Assembly (NCBI RefSeq): GCF_044751345.1
Contig: NZ_JBIWXY010000001.1
Location: forward strand, 1,550,001-1,614,000
DNA length: 64,000 bases
From: Methylobacillus methanolivorans
GTDB taxonomy: Bacteria > Pseudomonadota > Gammaproteobacteria > Burkholderiales > Methylophilaceae
Direction of reading: 5' to 3'
How positions within the stretch are numbered: the first letter of the stretch is position 1; every line of letters begins with the position of its first letter. The notes beneath the pieces are model-generated. The model was not told the origin of the DNA, did no database searches, and was given only the letters and a program-made list of their open reading frames with translations. This document shows positions 42,472-52,800 of the stretch, one piece after another. Made by a program: the position numbers and the translations under genes.

Positions 42472-42798
42472 CTAACGTGGGGCAAACATGATGATCGCCA
42501 TGCCAACTAGCGCCACGCCCACCCCAACAACATCCCAGGTACTGGGCCGGATGCCATCCACGAGCCACAGCCAGCCGAGCGCCACAAAAATATACACCCC
42601 ACCATAAGCCGCATAAACACGCCCTGCCGCAGTAGGGTGCAAACTCAATAACCAGGCAAAGACCGCCAAACTTACCGCTGCAGGCACCAACAGCCAGGCA
42701 GAACCGCCTTTTTTCAACCAGAGATAAGGCAGGTAACAACCAATAATTTCTGCCAAGGCAGTGAGGATAAATAAGGAAAAAGTTTTTAATACCAACAT
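42472..42798 (-). CDS. YnfA/UPF0060 family small membrane protein
   Basis: 108 residues with four helices, ending VGVALVGMAIIMFAPR. LTALAEIIGCYLPYLWLKKG and AAYGGVYIFVALGWLW are the family signatures, distantly like SMR transporters. The start is the ATG at 42798, with AGGTG upstream; this gives exactly the 108 residues of E. coli YnfA. The open frame could begin three codons earlier at a GTG. Confidence 0.92.
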   Translation of the reverse strand: MLVLKTFSLFILTALAEIIGCYLPYLWLKKGGSAWLLVPAAVSLAVFAWLLSLHPTAAGRVYAAYGGVYIFVALGWLWLVDGIRPSTWDVVGVGVALVGMAIIMFAPR

Positions 42799-42945
42799 TG
42801 AAGGCACCTGCTATTTATTACATGTATGTGATGATGGAAAAATCCATGCATGGGATTGTAGATCATATAGGCCACATCCAAATCAAGCTGGTATTGATTG
42901 TGCTAGAGTTAATTCATCCAAGTTTGTATTGAAGGCTCTCTCCTT

Positions 42946-45900
42946 ATGGCGATTCGTGTCGCGCTGCATCACAAGACGAGTTACAAGTTTGATCGCCCGG
43001 TTAATGTTTCCCCGCATGAAGTCAGGCTGAAACCCGCGGCCCACGCACGTACGCCGATTTTGTCCTACTCGCTTTCGGTAACGCCGGAGAAACACTTCAT
43101 CAATTGGCAGCAAGACCCTTACGGCAATTACATTGCGCGCCATGTGTTCCCCGAAAAGGTGCGCGAGTTGGCGTTTACGGTCGATCTTGTGGCGGATATG
43201 ACGGTGATCAATCCCTTCGACTTTTTTGTGGAGAAATATGCCGAGCAGTTTCCGTTTCGTTATACCGAGCAACTGGAACATGAGCTCAGCCCCTACCTCA
43301 AGGCTGAACCGGCATGTACGCAGTTGCTGGATTGGATAGCGTCAGCAAAACAAGCTTTGCTGAGCCAGGAGATGAACACTACACATTTTCTGGTGGCGTT
43401 GAATCAGCGCTTGCAGGCGGATATTGGCTATACCGTGCGCATGGAGCCTGGTGTACAGTCAGTGGAAGAGACTTTAACCAAGCGCACTGGTTCCTGCCGT
43501 GACAGTGCCTGGCTGCTGGTGCAGATACTGCGCCAGCTTGGGCTTGCCGCGCGTTTTGTCTCGGGTTACCTGATCCAGCTCACGCCTGATATCAAGGCGC
43601 TGGATGGCCCAAGTGGCACAGACGTTGATTTCACCGACCTGCACGCCTGGGCGGAGATTTATATCCCTGGTGCTGGCTGGATAGGCCTGGACCCAACCTC
43701 GGGTCTATTGGCAGGTGAGGGGCATATTCCACTCGCTTGTACTGCCATGCCCTCCTCTGCTGCACCTGTCACAGGCTTTACCGATGTATGCGAGGTGGAG
43801 TTCGTGCATGAGATGAAGGTCACCCGCATTCATGAAGATCCTCGTGTAACCAAGCCTTACAGCGAGGAAGACTGGCAAAAAATAGATGCCCTCGGTCATC
43901 TGGTGGATGCAGACCTGGAGCGGCATGACGTGCGCCTGACCCAGGGTGGCGAGCCGACGTTTGTTTCGGTGGATGACATGGAGGGTGCGGAGTGGAATAC
44001 GCAGGCGCTAGGCGACAAGAAACGTGAACTGGCAGGCAAGCTTGCCTCTCGACTCAAGGGCAAGCTTGCCGAAGGCGGCCTGCTGCATTACGGGCAAGGT
44101 AAATGGTATCCAGGAGAGCCGCTACCACGCTGGGCGCTGAATATTTTCTGGCGCCTGGATGGCAAGCCAATCTGGCAGGACGCCACGCTGTTTTCTGATG
44201 AACATCAACCAGAGCGTTATTCAACCGCAGAGGCAACGACATTTAGCCATGCGCTGGTCAAGCATCTGGGCTTGCCAACAGCATGTGTCATTCCAGCCTA
44301 TGAAGATGTCATGCAGCAGCTCTTGCTAGAGCAAAGCCTGCCGGACAATATCGACCCGCTCAACGCCAGCCTGAAAGATAGTGCAGAGCGTCGCAAGCTC
44401 GCCAAGCTACTGGAAACCGGGCTGGGCGAAACCGTGGGCTATGTTATTCCGCTGAAACCAGAACCGCTTAAACCATCCACCACGCAATGGATCACCAGCA
44501 AATGGCCGTTGCGTCGCGAGCATTTATACCTGCTGGCGGGCGACTCTCCCATGGGTTTACGCCTCCCCCTGGCCTCGCTACCGTGGGTATTGCCTGAGGA
44601 GATGGAAGCGGAGTTTCCCATTGACCCCTTTGCCGAGACAGGCAAATTAGCCGATCACGCCACATCGACCAAGCCAGGCAAAACACGGCTGGAAAATCCC
44701 GCAGCAAGGGAGGTGATTCACACCGCGCTCTGCGTGCAAGTGCGCAATGGCAGACTACATGTCTTCATGCCGCCGGTGACACGGCTAGAGGATTATCTGG
44801 CACTGGTCAGCGCAGTCGAGGCAACAGCTGCCGAGCTTAATTTAAAGCTGTGGCTGGAGGGCTATGCCCCTCCCAGAGATGCACGCATCAGCATGCTGAG
44901 TGTCACGCCAGACCCTGGCGTGATTGAAGTAAACATTCACCCGGCTAACTCCTGGAAAGAACTCAGCCACACCATCACCACGCTATATGAAGAAGCGCGC
45001 CAGACGCGGCTGGGCACGGAGAAATTCATGCTCGATGGCCGTCATACCGGCACTGGTGGTGGCAACCATGTCACGCTGGGCGGTGCAACACCTGCCGATA
45101 GCCCCATGCTGCGACGCCCGGATGTATTGAAAAGCCTGATTACTTATTGGCAAAACCATCCTGCGCTTTCTTACCTCTTTGCTGGCACCTTTATTGGCCC
45201 CACCAGCCAATCGCCGCGTGTGGATGAAGCGCGAGATGACAACCTCTATGAGCTTGCGATTGCCTTCCAGCAGATGGAAAAAGTGCTGCCGGAAGCCAAG
45301 GAAAGCGACCGCCCCTGGCTGGTAGACCGGCTGTTACGCAACTTGCTGGTAGACCTCACGGGCAATACACATCGAGCAGAATTCTCTATCGACAAGCTCT
45401 ATTCGCCCGATGGCCCGACTGGCCGCTTGGGCATTGTAGAGTTCCGTGCATTCGAAATGCCGCCCCATGCGCGCATGAGCTTGTTGCAGGCCTTGCTGCT
45501 ACGCGCTCTGGTTGCACGCTTCTGGAAAACACCTTACACCGGCAAACTGGTGCATTGGGGCACCGAGCTGCATGATCGCTGGATGCTGCCGCACTTCATC
45601 GCTCAGGATATTGCTGATGTGGTGCAAGACCTACGCCACGCGGGCTATGCCTTTGAACGCCACTGGTTTGACCCGTTCATCGAGTTCCGCTTCCCGCGCT
45701 ACGGCACCGTGGCATATGAAGGGGTAGAGCTGGAACTGCGTCAAGCCATCGAACCTTGGCATGTGTTAGGTGAGGAAATGAGCGGCGGCGGTACTGCACG
45801 CTATGTCGATTCCTCTGTAGAGCGTATGCAGTTACGTGTGCGCGGCCTGACGGAATCACGTCATATTGTCACCTGCAATGGCCGCCCTTTGCCACTACAG

Positions 45901-46236
45901 CCTACCGGGCAAGCGGGAGAATATGTTGCCGGTGTGCGTTTTCGCGCATGGGATCCATGGTCTGCATTACACCCGACGATCAAGCCGCATGCGCCCTTGG
46001 TATTCGACTTGGTAGACACCTGGAGCGGACGCGCCATTGGTGGCTGCACTTATCATGTCTCGCACCCTGGCGGCCGTAATTACGCCACCTTCCCGGTCAA
46101 TGCGCTGGAGGCAGAGGCACGCCGATTTGCACGTTTCTGGGATCATGGTCATACCCCTGGCGACATGGAGCTGCGCGAAGAGTCACGCAACCCTAGCTTC
46201 CCGTTTACCCTAGACCTGCGATGGCAAGATGGTTAA
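42946..46236 (+). CDS. Transglutaminase-like domain fused to DUF2126
   Basis: This 1096-residue cytosolic protein has an N-terminal transglutaminase-N plus papain-like transglutaminase core (about 1-290). The triad residues are visible: Cys184 in TGSCRDSAWL, His233 in DLHAWAEIY and Asp249 in GLDPTSG. The C-terminal 780 residues are DUF2126 (VRLTQGGEPTFVS and GGGNHVTLGG), related to GCS-like amidoligases. It overlaps the next gene by 8 nt and belongs with it and the second transglutaminase to a widespread cluster proposed in published comparative work to form or cleave amide bonds in a peptide product. The substrate is unknown. Confidence 0.88.
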   Translation: MAIRVALHHKTSYKFDRPVNVSPHEVRLKPAAHARTPILSYSLSVTPEKHFINWQQDPYGNYIARHVFPEKVRELAFTVDLVADMTVINPFDFFVEKYAEQFPFRYTEQLEHELSPYLKAEPACTQLLDWIASAKQALLSQEMNTTHFLVALNQRLQADIGYTVRMEPGVQSVEETLTKRTGSCRDSAWLLVQILRQLGLAARFVSGYLIQLTPDIKALDGPSGTDVDFTDLHAWAEIYIPGAGWIGLDPTSGLLAGEGHIPLACTAMPSSAAPVTGFTDVCEVEFVHEMKVTRIHEDPRVTKPYSEEDWQKIDALGHLVDADLERHDVRLTQGGEPTFVSVDDMEGAEWNTQALGDKKRELAGKLASRLKGKLAEGGLLHYGQGKWYPGEPLPRWALNIFWRLDGKPIWQDATLFSDEHQPERYSTAEATTFSHALVKHLGLPTACVIPAYEDVMQQLLLEQSLPDNIDPLNASLKDSAERRKLAKLLETGLGETVGYVIPLKPEPLKPSTTQWITSKWPLRREHLYLLAGDSPMGLRLPLASLPWVLPEEMEAEFPIDPFAETGKLADHATSTKPGKTRLENPAAREVIHTALCVQVRNGRLHVFMPPVTRLEDYLALVSAVEATAAELNLKLWLEGYAPPRDARISMLSVTPDPGVIEVNIHPANSWKELSHTITTLYEEARQTRLGTEKFMLDGRHTGTGGGNHVTLGGATPADSPMLRRPDVLKSLITYWQNHPALSYLFAGTFIGPTSQSPRVDEARDDNLYELAIAFQQMEKVLPEAKESDRPWLVDRLLRNLLVDLTGNTHRAEFSIDKLYSPDGPTGRLGIVEFRAFEMPPHARMSLLQALLLRALVARFWKTPYTGKLVHWGTELHDRWMLPHFIAQDIADVVQDLRHAGYAFERHWFDPFIEFRFPRYGTVAYEGVELELRQAIEPWHVLGEEMSGGGTARYVDSSVERMQLRVRGLTESRHIVTCNGRPLPLQPTGQAGEYVAGVRFRAWDPWSALHPTIKPHAPLVFDLVDTWSGRAIGGCTYHVSHPGGRNYATFPVNALEAEARRFARFWDHGHTPGDMELREESRNPSFPFTLDLRWQDG

Positions 46237-48859
46237 TATCAACCAACCCTCCCCGGTATCCGATAACGCGCCTACCATGTTGCCTCCACTCTTGCAGACA
46301 TATCCATCGCAGCAACAGCGCCACGATGAGCTGATGCAGCCAACGGGTACGCCCAGGCCGCACTGGCAAGCGCTGATCGAGACATTGGAAGCACTCTCAC
46401 CGGAACAAGTACACCAACGTGTAGAAGCCATCGCCCACCAGGTGCGTGAAAATGGCGTGACCTATAACGTCTATGCGGATACTAAGGGGCTGCAACGCCC
46501 ATGGGGACTAGATATTCTGCCGTTCATCCTGCCGCAAGAGGAGTGGCAGGCCATCGAATCGGCCGTCACCCAGCGCGCGACGCTGATGAACGCCATTCTC
46601 AATGACATCTACGGCCCGCAGCAACTCATGCGCGATGGCCTGCTACCACCAGCCTTGGTGCATGGGCACGCTGGCTTCCTGCGCCCCTGCCATGGCATCC
46701 GTCTACCTGACGATTACGCCCTGCATTTATATGCCGTTGACATGGCACGCTCACCCGATGGGCAATGGTGGGTGGTGGGCGACCGCACCCAGGCTCCATC
46801 TGGAGCTGGGTATGCACTGGAAAACCGCATGATCATTTCCAGCGCATTTCCTGAGCTATTCCGTGATCTCAATGTGCAGCGGCTTGGTGGCTTCTTCTCC
46901 AGCATGCGCGAGAGCCTGGCCTATTGGGGCCGCCAGGTCGCCGCAACCCAAAGCAGCAACTACCCGCAAGTCAGCCCGCTAGGCGAAGGCGAACATCCGT
47001 TAATCGTCCTGCTCACGCCAGGCCCATATAACGAGACCTATCACGAGCAATCATATCTGGCAGGCTATTTGGGTTTCCCCCTGGTGCAGGGCAGCGATCT
47101 GACGGTGCGCCACGGTATCGTCTGGATGAAAACGCTATCTGGCCTGCGGCCTGTCCATGCCATTCTCAGGCGCCTGGATGATGACTTCTGCGACCCGTTG
47201 GAGCTTAACCCGGACTCCTTGCTGGGCATCCCCGGCCTCACGGATGCGGCGCGACGCGGCAATGTGCTGATTGCCAATAGCCTGGGCTCTAACCTGCTAC
47301 AAACCGGTGCCCTGCTTGGCTTCCTGCCTAACCTTTGCCAGCATTTGCTTGGGCAGCCGCTGCTGATGCCTTCGGTAGCAACCTGGTGGTGCGGCGAACC
47401 AGCCGCGCTGGAAACCGTGATCGCCAATATGGATAAACTGGTGATCAAGCCTGCGTTTCCACAAATTCATGAAGTGCCCATCTTCGGCGAAGACCTGTCT
47501 CCCGATCAACGCATCGAGTTGACACAAAAGCTGCGCAACAATCCGCAACACTATGTTGCGCAGGAACAAGTGGAAATCTCGCAGGCACCAGTATGGAATG
47601 ACCAGCAACCGGCCCTCAATGCCTTGGCAATCGGCCTGCGCGTGTATGCCTGCGCTACGCCGCAAGGCTATGTAGTGATGCCAGGTGGGCTCACTCGCGT
47701 CGGCAGCACACAAGATGAACGCGTGCTCAGCATGCAGCGCGGCGGCACCAGCAAGGATACGTGGATCATCTCGCCTGGGCACAACGATTATCGCAGCCTG
47801 CTACGCAAGCCCACCTCCAGCCGTGACCTCATCCATAGCAATGTGCACTTGTCGAGCCGAATGGTGGAGAACCTATTCTGGTTTGGCCGCTACAGCGTGC
47901 GCAATCATCACTACACCCGGCTATTGCGTACCGCCATCCACCGCCTGCTGGAGTTTTCCAGCGATCACCGCAGCGCTGAGTGGCCAACCATCCAGGCCTT
48001 GTGCACATGGTATGGCCTGATGGCGCTAGAAAAGACTGCAGATACTCAGGAGGCGCTCCCAAGCACCCTGGATGATGAATCCATCGAGGCATTGTTGATC
48101 GCCGGGATTTTCTCGACAACCCAGGGGCAACCCAGCCTAGCGAACCACATGCAGCAATTCTTCACGCTGGCATTTAATTTACGCGAGCGCCTTTCTGGCG
48201 ATAACTGGCGCAGCATCAACCAAATGGTCAAGCGTTTCAACGGCACACCCTTGCAAAGCCCCACGCTGGCAGATGCCATATTGCTGCTTGATGAAACGTC
48301 AACCTCCTTAGTTACCCTGGCTGGGTTTTCACTGGATGGTATGACGCGTGATCTGGGCTGGCGCTTCCTTTCCATCGGGCGACGCATTGAGCGCCTGCAA
48401 TTGCTCTGCACCCTGCTGCGCAACGCCTTGCTCATGCCACCGGAAAGCAACCTGGAATGGCTGCTGGAGCTATGCGACAGCATCGTGACCTATCGCTCGC
48501 GTTATGTGGCACAAGCCGAGTGGCTACCCGCACTGGATTTGCTGCTGCTGGATGAAAACAACCCCAACTCCATGACCTTCCAGCTCAAGGGCCTGATCAA
48601 ATATCTGTCGCAGATTTCCGCCAACTATGGTGGCCGAGGCGAAGGCCCTTTTATTGAGCAGTTGGCGAAATTGCGTGCCCTTGATCCTGACACACAGCTT
48701 GCACCAGGCAACCCTGAGCTGCTCGCCTGGTTAAATGACACCTTCAACACCAGTGTTATCTTGTCAGATGCCTTAAGCCACCGCTTTTTCAGCTACTCCG
48801 GCACATGGCAGGAGCAGTTACAAAACAACAATGCTCAGCAGGCTCCCCTGCATTTCTAA
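46229..48859 (+). CDS. Circularly permuted ATP-grasp protein fused to an alpha-E domain
   Basis: 876 residues. The first part (about 60-500) is the circularly permuted type 2 ATP-grasp (DUF404/DUF407), with YNVYADTKGLQRPWGLDILPF, DYALHLYAVDMARSPDG, LLTPGPYNETYHEQSYLA and LVIKPAFPQIHEVPIFGEDL. The last 310 residues form the helical alpha-E domain (DUF403; SRMVENLFWFGRYSVRNHHYTRLLR). In many bacteria these are two genes; here they are one chain, as in some other proteobacteria. ATP-grasp enzymes form amide bonds by acyl-phosphate. The gene overlaps its upstream neighbour and is 3 nt from the downstream one, so the three are one operon. Confidence 0.9.
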   Translation: MVNINQPSPVSDNAPTMLPPLLQTYPSQQQRHDELMQPTGTPRPHWQALIETLEALSPEQVHQRVEAIAHQVRENGVTYNVYADTKGLQRPWGLDILPFILPQEEWQAIESAVTQRATLMNAILNDIYGPQQLMRDGLLPPALVHGHAGFLRPCHGIRLPDDYALHLYAVDMARSPDGQWWVVGDRTQAPSGAGYALENRMIISSAFPELFRDLNVQRLGGFFSSMRESLAYWGRQVAATQSSNYPQVSPLGEGEHPLIVLLTPGPYNETYHEQSYLAGYLGFPLVQGSDLTVRHGIVWMKTLSGLRPVHAILRRLDDDFCDPLELNPDSLLGIPGLTDAARRGNVLIANSLGSNLLQTGALLGFLPNLCQHLLGQPLLMPSVATWWCGEPAALETVIANMDKLVIKPAFPQIHEVPIFGEDLSPDQRIELTQKLRNNPQHYVAQEQVEISQAPVWNDQQPALNALAIGLRVYACATPQGYVVMPGGLTRVGSTQDERVLSMQRGGTSKDTWIISPGHNDYRSLLRKPTSSRDLIHSNVHLSSRMVENLFWFGRYSVRNHHYTRLLRTAIHRLLEFSSDHRSAEWPTIQALCTWYGLMALEKTADTQEALPSTLDDESIEALLIAGIFSTTQGQPSLANHMQQFFTLAFNLRERLSGDNWRSINQMVKRFNGTPLQSPTLADAILLLDETSTSLVTLAGFSLDGMTRDLGWRFLSIGRRIERLQLLCTLLRNALLMPPESNLEWLLELCDSIVTYRSRYVAQAEWLPALDLLLLDENNPNSMTFQLKGLIKYLSQISANYGGRGEGPFIEQLAKLRALDPDTQLAPGNPELLAWLNDTFNTSVILSDALSHRFFSYSGTWQEQLQNNNAQQAPLHF

Positions 48860-48862
48860 TCT

Positions 48863-49738
48863 ATGCGCTTTCAGGTTTCCCACATCACCCACTACGAGTA
48901 TGACTTCAACGTCACCCTGTCGCAGCAGTTCCTGCATCTGACGCCGCGCAGTTTCACGTTTCAGCAATGCCAATCACATGCCTTGGTGATAGAGCCAGTG
49001 CCAGATGAGCGGCAGCAGAACCAGGATTATTTCGGCAATATCACCGATTATTTCGCTATCCAGACACCACACCAGACACTGACTGTCAGTTCATTTACCG
49101 AGGTGCAACTACTTCCCAGGCCAACACTGGAGATCATGCAACATAGCCGCACCTGGGAATCGGTACGGGATGAATTGAAGCTGGAATATGTCAAGAATGC
49201 TGATGCGCACGCCTACCTTTTCCCCTCGCCCCATATTGCATGCAGCGATGCCTTGGCTGACTACGCCAGGCAAAGCTTCACGCCTGGTCAGCAACTGATT
49301 CCAGCCGCATTCGCCCTGACCCAACGCATCTTCAACGAGTTTGAATTCGACCCCAACGCAACGGATGTCGGTACGCCCTTATCGCAAGTGCTAGCTAACA
49401 AGCGCGGCGTCTGCCAGGACTTTGCCCACTTCATGATAGGCTGCCTGCGCAGCATCGGCCTTGCTTGCCGTTATGTCAGTGGCTACATCCTGACCAAGCC
49501 GCCGGAAGGCCAGCCCAAACTCATAGGCTCAGATGCTTCCCACGCCTGGGTGTCTTTATATAGCCCGGTTTACGGCTGGGTGGATTTTGACCCTACCAAT
49601 AACTGCCTGGTGCAGCATGAACATATCACCGTCGCCTGGGGACGTGATTTCAGCGATGTTTCGCCTATGCGTGGCGTAGTACTGGGTGGAGGTGCACATT
49701 CACTGGATGTCAGCGTGACGGTAGAACCTAAACTGTAA
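48863..49738 (+). CDS. Transglutaminase family protein (bacterial cysteine-protease-like)
   Basis: 291 residues: a beta-rich transglutaminase-N domain (MRFQVSHITHYEYDFNVTLS) followed by the catalytic core. Cys184 in RGVCQDFAHFMIGCLRS, His227 in DASHAWVSL and Asp243 in WVDFDPTNN form the triad. It has no signal peptide, so it acts in the cytosol with the ATP-grasp/alpha-E protein. In this cluster it may hydrolyse or transfer the amide made by the ATP-grasp partner. A strong terminator follows. Confidence 0.9.
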   Translation: MRFQVSHITHYEYDFNVTLSQQFLHLTPRSFTFQQCQSHALVIEPVPDERQQNQDYFGNITDYFAIQTPHQTLTVSSFTEVQLLPRPTLEIMQHSRTWESVRDELKLEYVKNADAHAYLFPSPHIACSDALADYARQSFTPGQQLIPAAFALTQRIFNEFEFDPNATDVGTPLSQVLANKRGVCQDFAHFMIGCLRSIGLACRYVSGYILTKPPEGQPKLIGSDASHAWVSLYSPVYGWVDFDPTNNCLVQHEHITVAWGRDFSDVSPMRGVVLGGGAHSLDVSVTVEPKL

Positions 49739-49785
49739 CACTCTATGTGAAACGTCTATTGAGTTAACAGTCGAGCCACTTCACT

Positions 49786-49820
49786 CAATAAAAAAGCCAG
49801 CGATGCTGGCTTTTTTATTG
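49786..49820. terminator. Bidirectional terminator after the transglutaminase cluster
   Basis: CAATAAAAAAGCCAGC / GCTGGCTTTTTTATTG form a perfect 16-bp stem with a GAT loop. U runs lie in both directions, separating the cluster from the convergent oxidoreductase gene. Confidence 0.93.
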
Positions 49821-49853
49821 CATGGCAGAGCGATCAGTAACACCGCATCACTT

Positions 49854-52800
49854 TTAGAGCAGCACCTTCTCTATGCCACCATTGTTGGCCTTCTGCACAT
49901 AATCCTGCATCCAGTTTGCACCCAGCACATGCTTGGCCATTTCCACTACGATGTAATCAGCGTCAATGCCCGTGTCTTCACCGTAACGTGCCAAGCCTTG
50001 CAAACACGATGGGCAAGAAGTGAGGATTTTCACATCCTGTTCGGGAGCACCTGGGGTTAAGCCCAGTTTGGCCATGCCTTTTTCCAGCTCTTCCTGCTTG
50101 CGCATCTTGACCTGGGTTGCAATATCGGGACGCGCGACAGCAAAAGTGCCGGATTCCCCGCAACAACGGTCATTCAACGCGACATCGTTCTCCCCCACCA
50201 ACGCCTGCGTCACCTTCATCGGCGCATAAGTCTTCATCGGGCTGTGGCAAGGGTCATGGTACATATAGCGAGTACCAGTCACGCCCTCAATCTTGAAGTT
50301 TTTCTCCATCAGGTACTCGTGGATATCCAGCAACCTGGCACCAGGGAAGATGCGTTCAAACTCGTATTTCTGCAATTGATCCATACAAGTGCCGCAGGAC
50401 ACAATCACGGTCTTGATATCGAGATAGTTCAAGGTGTTTGCCACACGGTGGAACTGCACACGGTTATCCGCGGTGATTTGCTGGCCTTTATCGTGATTAC
50501 CGCTAGAGGTTTGCGGATAACCGCAGCACAGGTAGCCGGGCGGCAAGACGGTGATAGCGCCAGCCTCATACAACATGGCCTGCGTCGCCAAACCTACCGT
50601 CGAGAACAAACGCTCAGAGCCACATCCCGGGAAGTAGAACACCGCGTCTGAATCTTCGTGCGTTTTTTGTGGGTTGCGGATCACCGGCACAATCGTGTCA
50701 TCTTCAATCCCCAGCAAAGCACGCGATGTCTTGGTTGGCATCGCCTTGGGCATCGGTCGATTGAGGAAGTGGATCACCTGCGCCTTGATTTCTGGCTTGC
50801 CCAATGTAGGCGGCGGGCTCTTCTTGGTGCCATTCAGCAACCCCAACTTCTTGAATACCGCATGCCCCAGACGTTGCGCCTTATAACCAAAGCCAACCAT
50901 GGCAGTACGCATGGCTCGTATCGTGGCAGGGTCCTTGATATTGAGGAAAGTCATGGCTGCGGTGGTGCCAGGGTTAAAGTGCTTCTTGCCCTGCTCACGC
51001 AGGAAATTGCGCATGGCAATCGACACATCGCCAAAATCAATATCCACCGGGCAAGGCTTTTCGCAACGATGGCAGACGGTGCAGTGATCGGCTACATCAT
51101 TGAACTCATCAAAGTGCTTGAGCGAAATACCGCGACGCGTCTGCTCTTCATAGAGGAAAGCCTCGATAAGGAGCGAAGTACCGAGAATCTTGTTGCGCGG
51201 ACTATAAAGCAGATTGGCACGTGGCACGTGTGTGGTACACACGGGCTTGCACTTGCCGCAACGTAGGCAATCACTGATGGAATCAGCAATACCACCAATC
51301 GCGGATTGCTCCATGATAATGGACTCTTGCTCCAGCAGGCCAAAAGACGGCGTATAGGCTGAATGCAGGCCAGAGCCAGCCATCAGCTTGCCCTTGTTGA
51401 AGCGGCCCTCAGGGTCTACCTGCTGCTTATAGGCAGCAAATTTGGAGACGGTTTTCTCGTCCAGAAACTCCATCTTGGTGATACCGATACCATGCTCGCC
51501 CGAGATCACCCCTCCCAGGCCTGTGGCCAGCTTCATGATACGCGCAACGGCTTCATGTGCCGTCTGCATCATTTCATAATCATCAGAGTTGACCGGGATA
51601 TTGGTATGCACATTACCATCGCCAGCATGCATGTGCAGGGCGACAAAGACACGGCCTTTCAACACCTGCTTGTGGATTTCATCGCACTTTTCCAGGATGC
51701 GGCGATATTCACGCCCCGTGAAAATACGGTGCAACTCTTTCTTGACATCGTGCTTCCAGGAGATACGCACCTGGTGCTCCTGCACCGCACGGAAGATATT
51801 CTCCACGGCAAGATCACTATACTCCGGCCCAAGCAGCGACAATGCACCATCCAGGTTTTCCAGCGTGTTCTTCCAGTGCTGGCGTGTGGCAGTAAACAAA
51901 TCAATTGCCATCTGGCGCTTGGTGACCAGCATGTCAGGGTCAGCCTGGGTTTCATCATCTTCATACAAGGGCAGCTCGCCTTGCATGAAGCTTTCCAGGC
52001 TATCCAGCAGCTTCAGTTTATTGCGGATGGAAAGCTCGATATTGATACGCTCGATACCATCGGAATAATCGCCCAGGCGTGGCAATGGGATCACCACATC
52101 CTCATTGATCTTGAAGGCATTGGTATGTTTGGCGATCGCGGCAGTCCGCGCCCGATCCAGCCAGAATTTCTTGCGCGCCTCACTGGAAACAGCAATAAAA
52201 CCCTCACCACCGCGCGCATTGGCCAAACGCACCACTTGTGAAGCCGCCTCACCTACACCGGTTTCATCATCGCTGGCGATATCGGCGATCAAGACCATCT
52301 TGGGGCGCTCGCTACGATTCGCCTTGGTGGCATAACCTACGGCACGCAGGTAACGCTCATCCAGATGCTCCAAACCCGCCAAAATGGTGTTGGGATGCGC
52401 ATCCAGGTAATCCTTGACCTCAACAATCGAGGGCACAGCCAAGGCCACGTGACCAAAAAACTCCAGGCACACGGTACGCACATGCTTGGGCATGCGATGC
52501 AAAATGAAGGTGGCAGAGGTGATTAGGCCATCACAACCTTCCTTCTGAATACCTGGCAAGCCGGAGAGGAATTTATCTGTCACATCCTTGCCCAGGCCTA
52601 CAGTACGGAAACTAGGGCCCGGAATCTCCAACAGCCGCGGCTCGCCAATGAGAGTCTTCCCATCTTCCTCATAGCGCGTGATGCGGAAACGCGCCATGTC
52701 GATATCATGGATCTTGCCCTGATTATGCTCAAGGCGCTCCACAAACAGCCACTCGGCATCCGGGGTCACCATGCGCCATGAGGCGAGATTATCCAATGCG

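Noticed and set aside
51363..52241. 292-codon plus-strand frame opposite the DUF3683 oxidoreductase
   Set aside because: Antisense shadow of a gene with unmistakable FAD and Fe-S motifs; composition is biased and no ribosome site is present.
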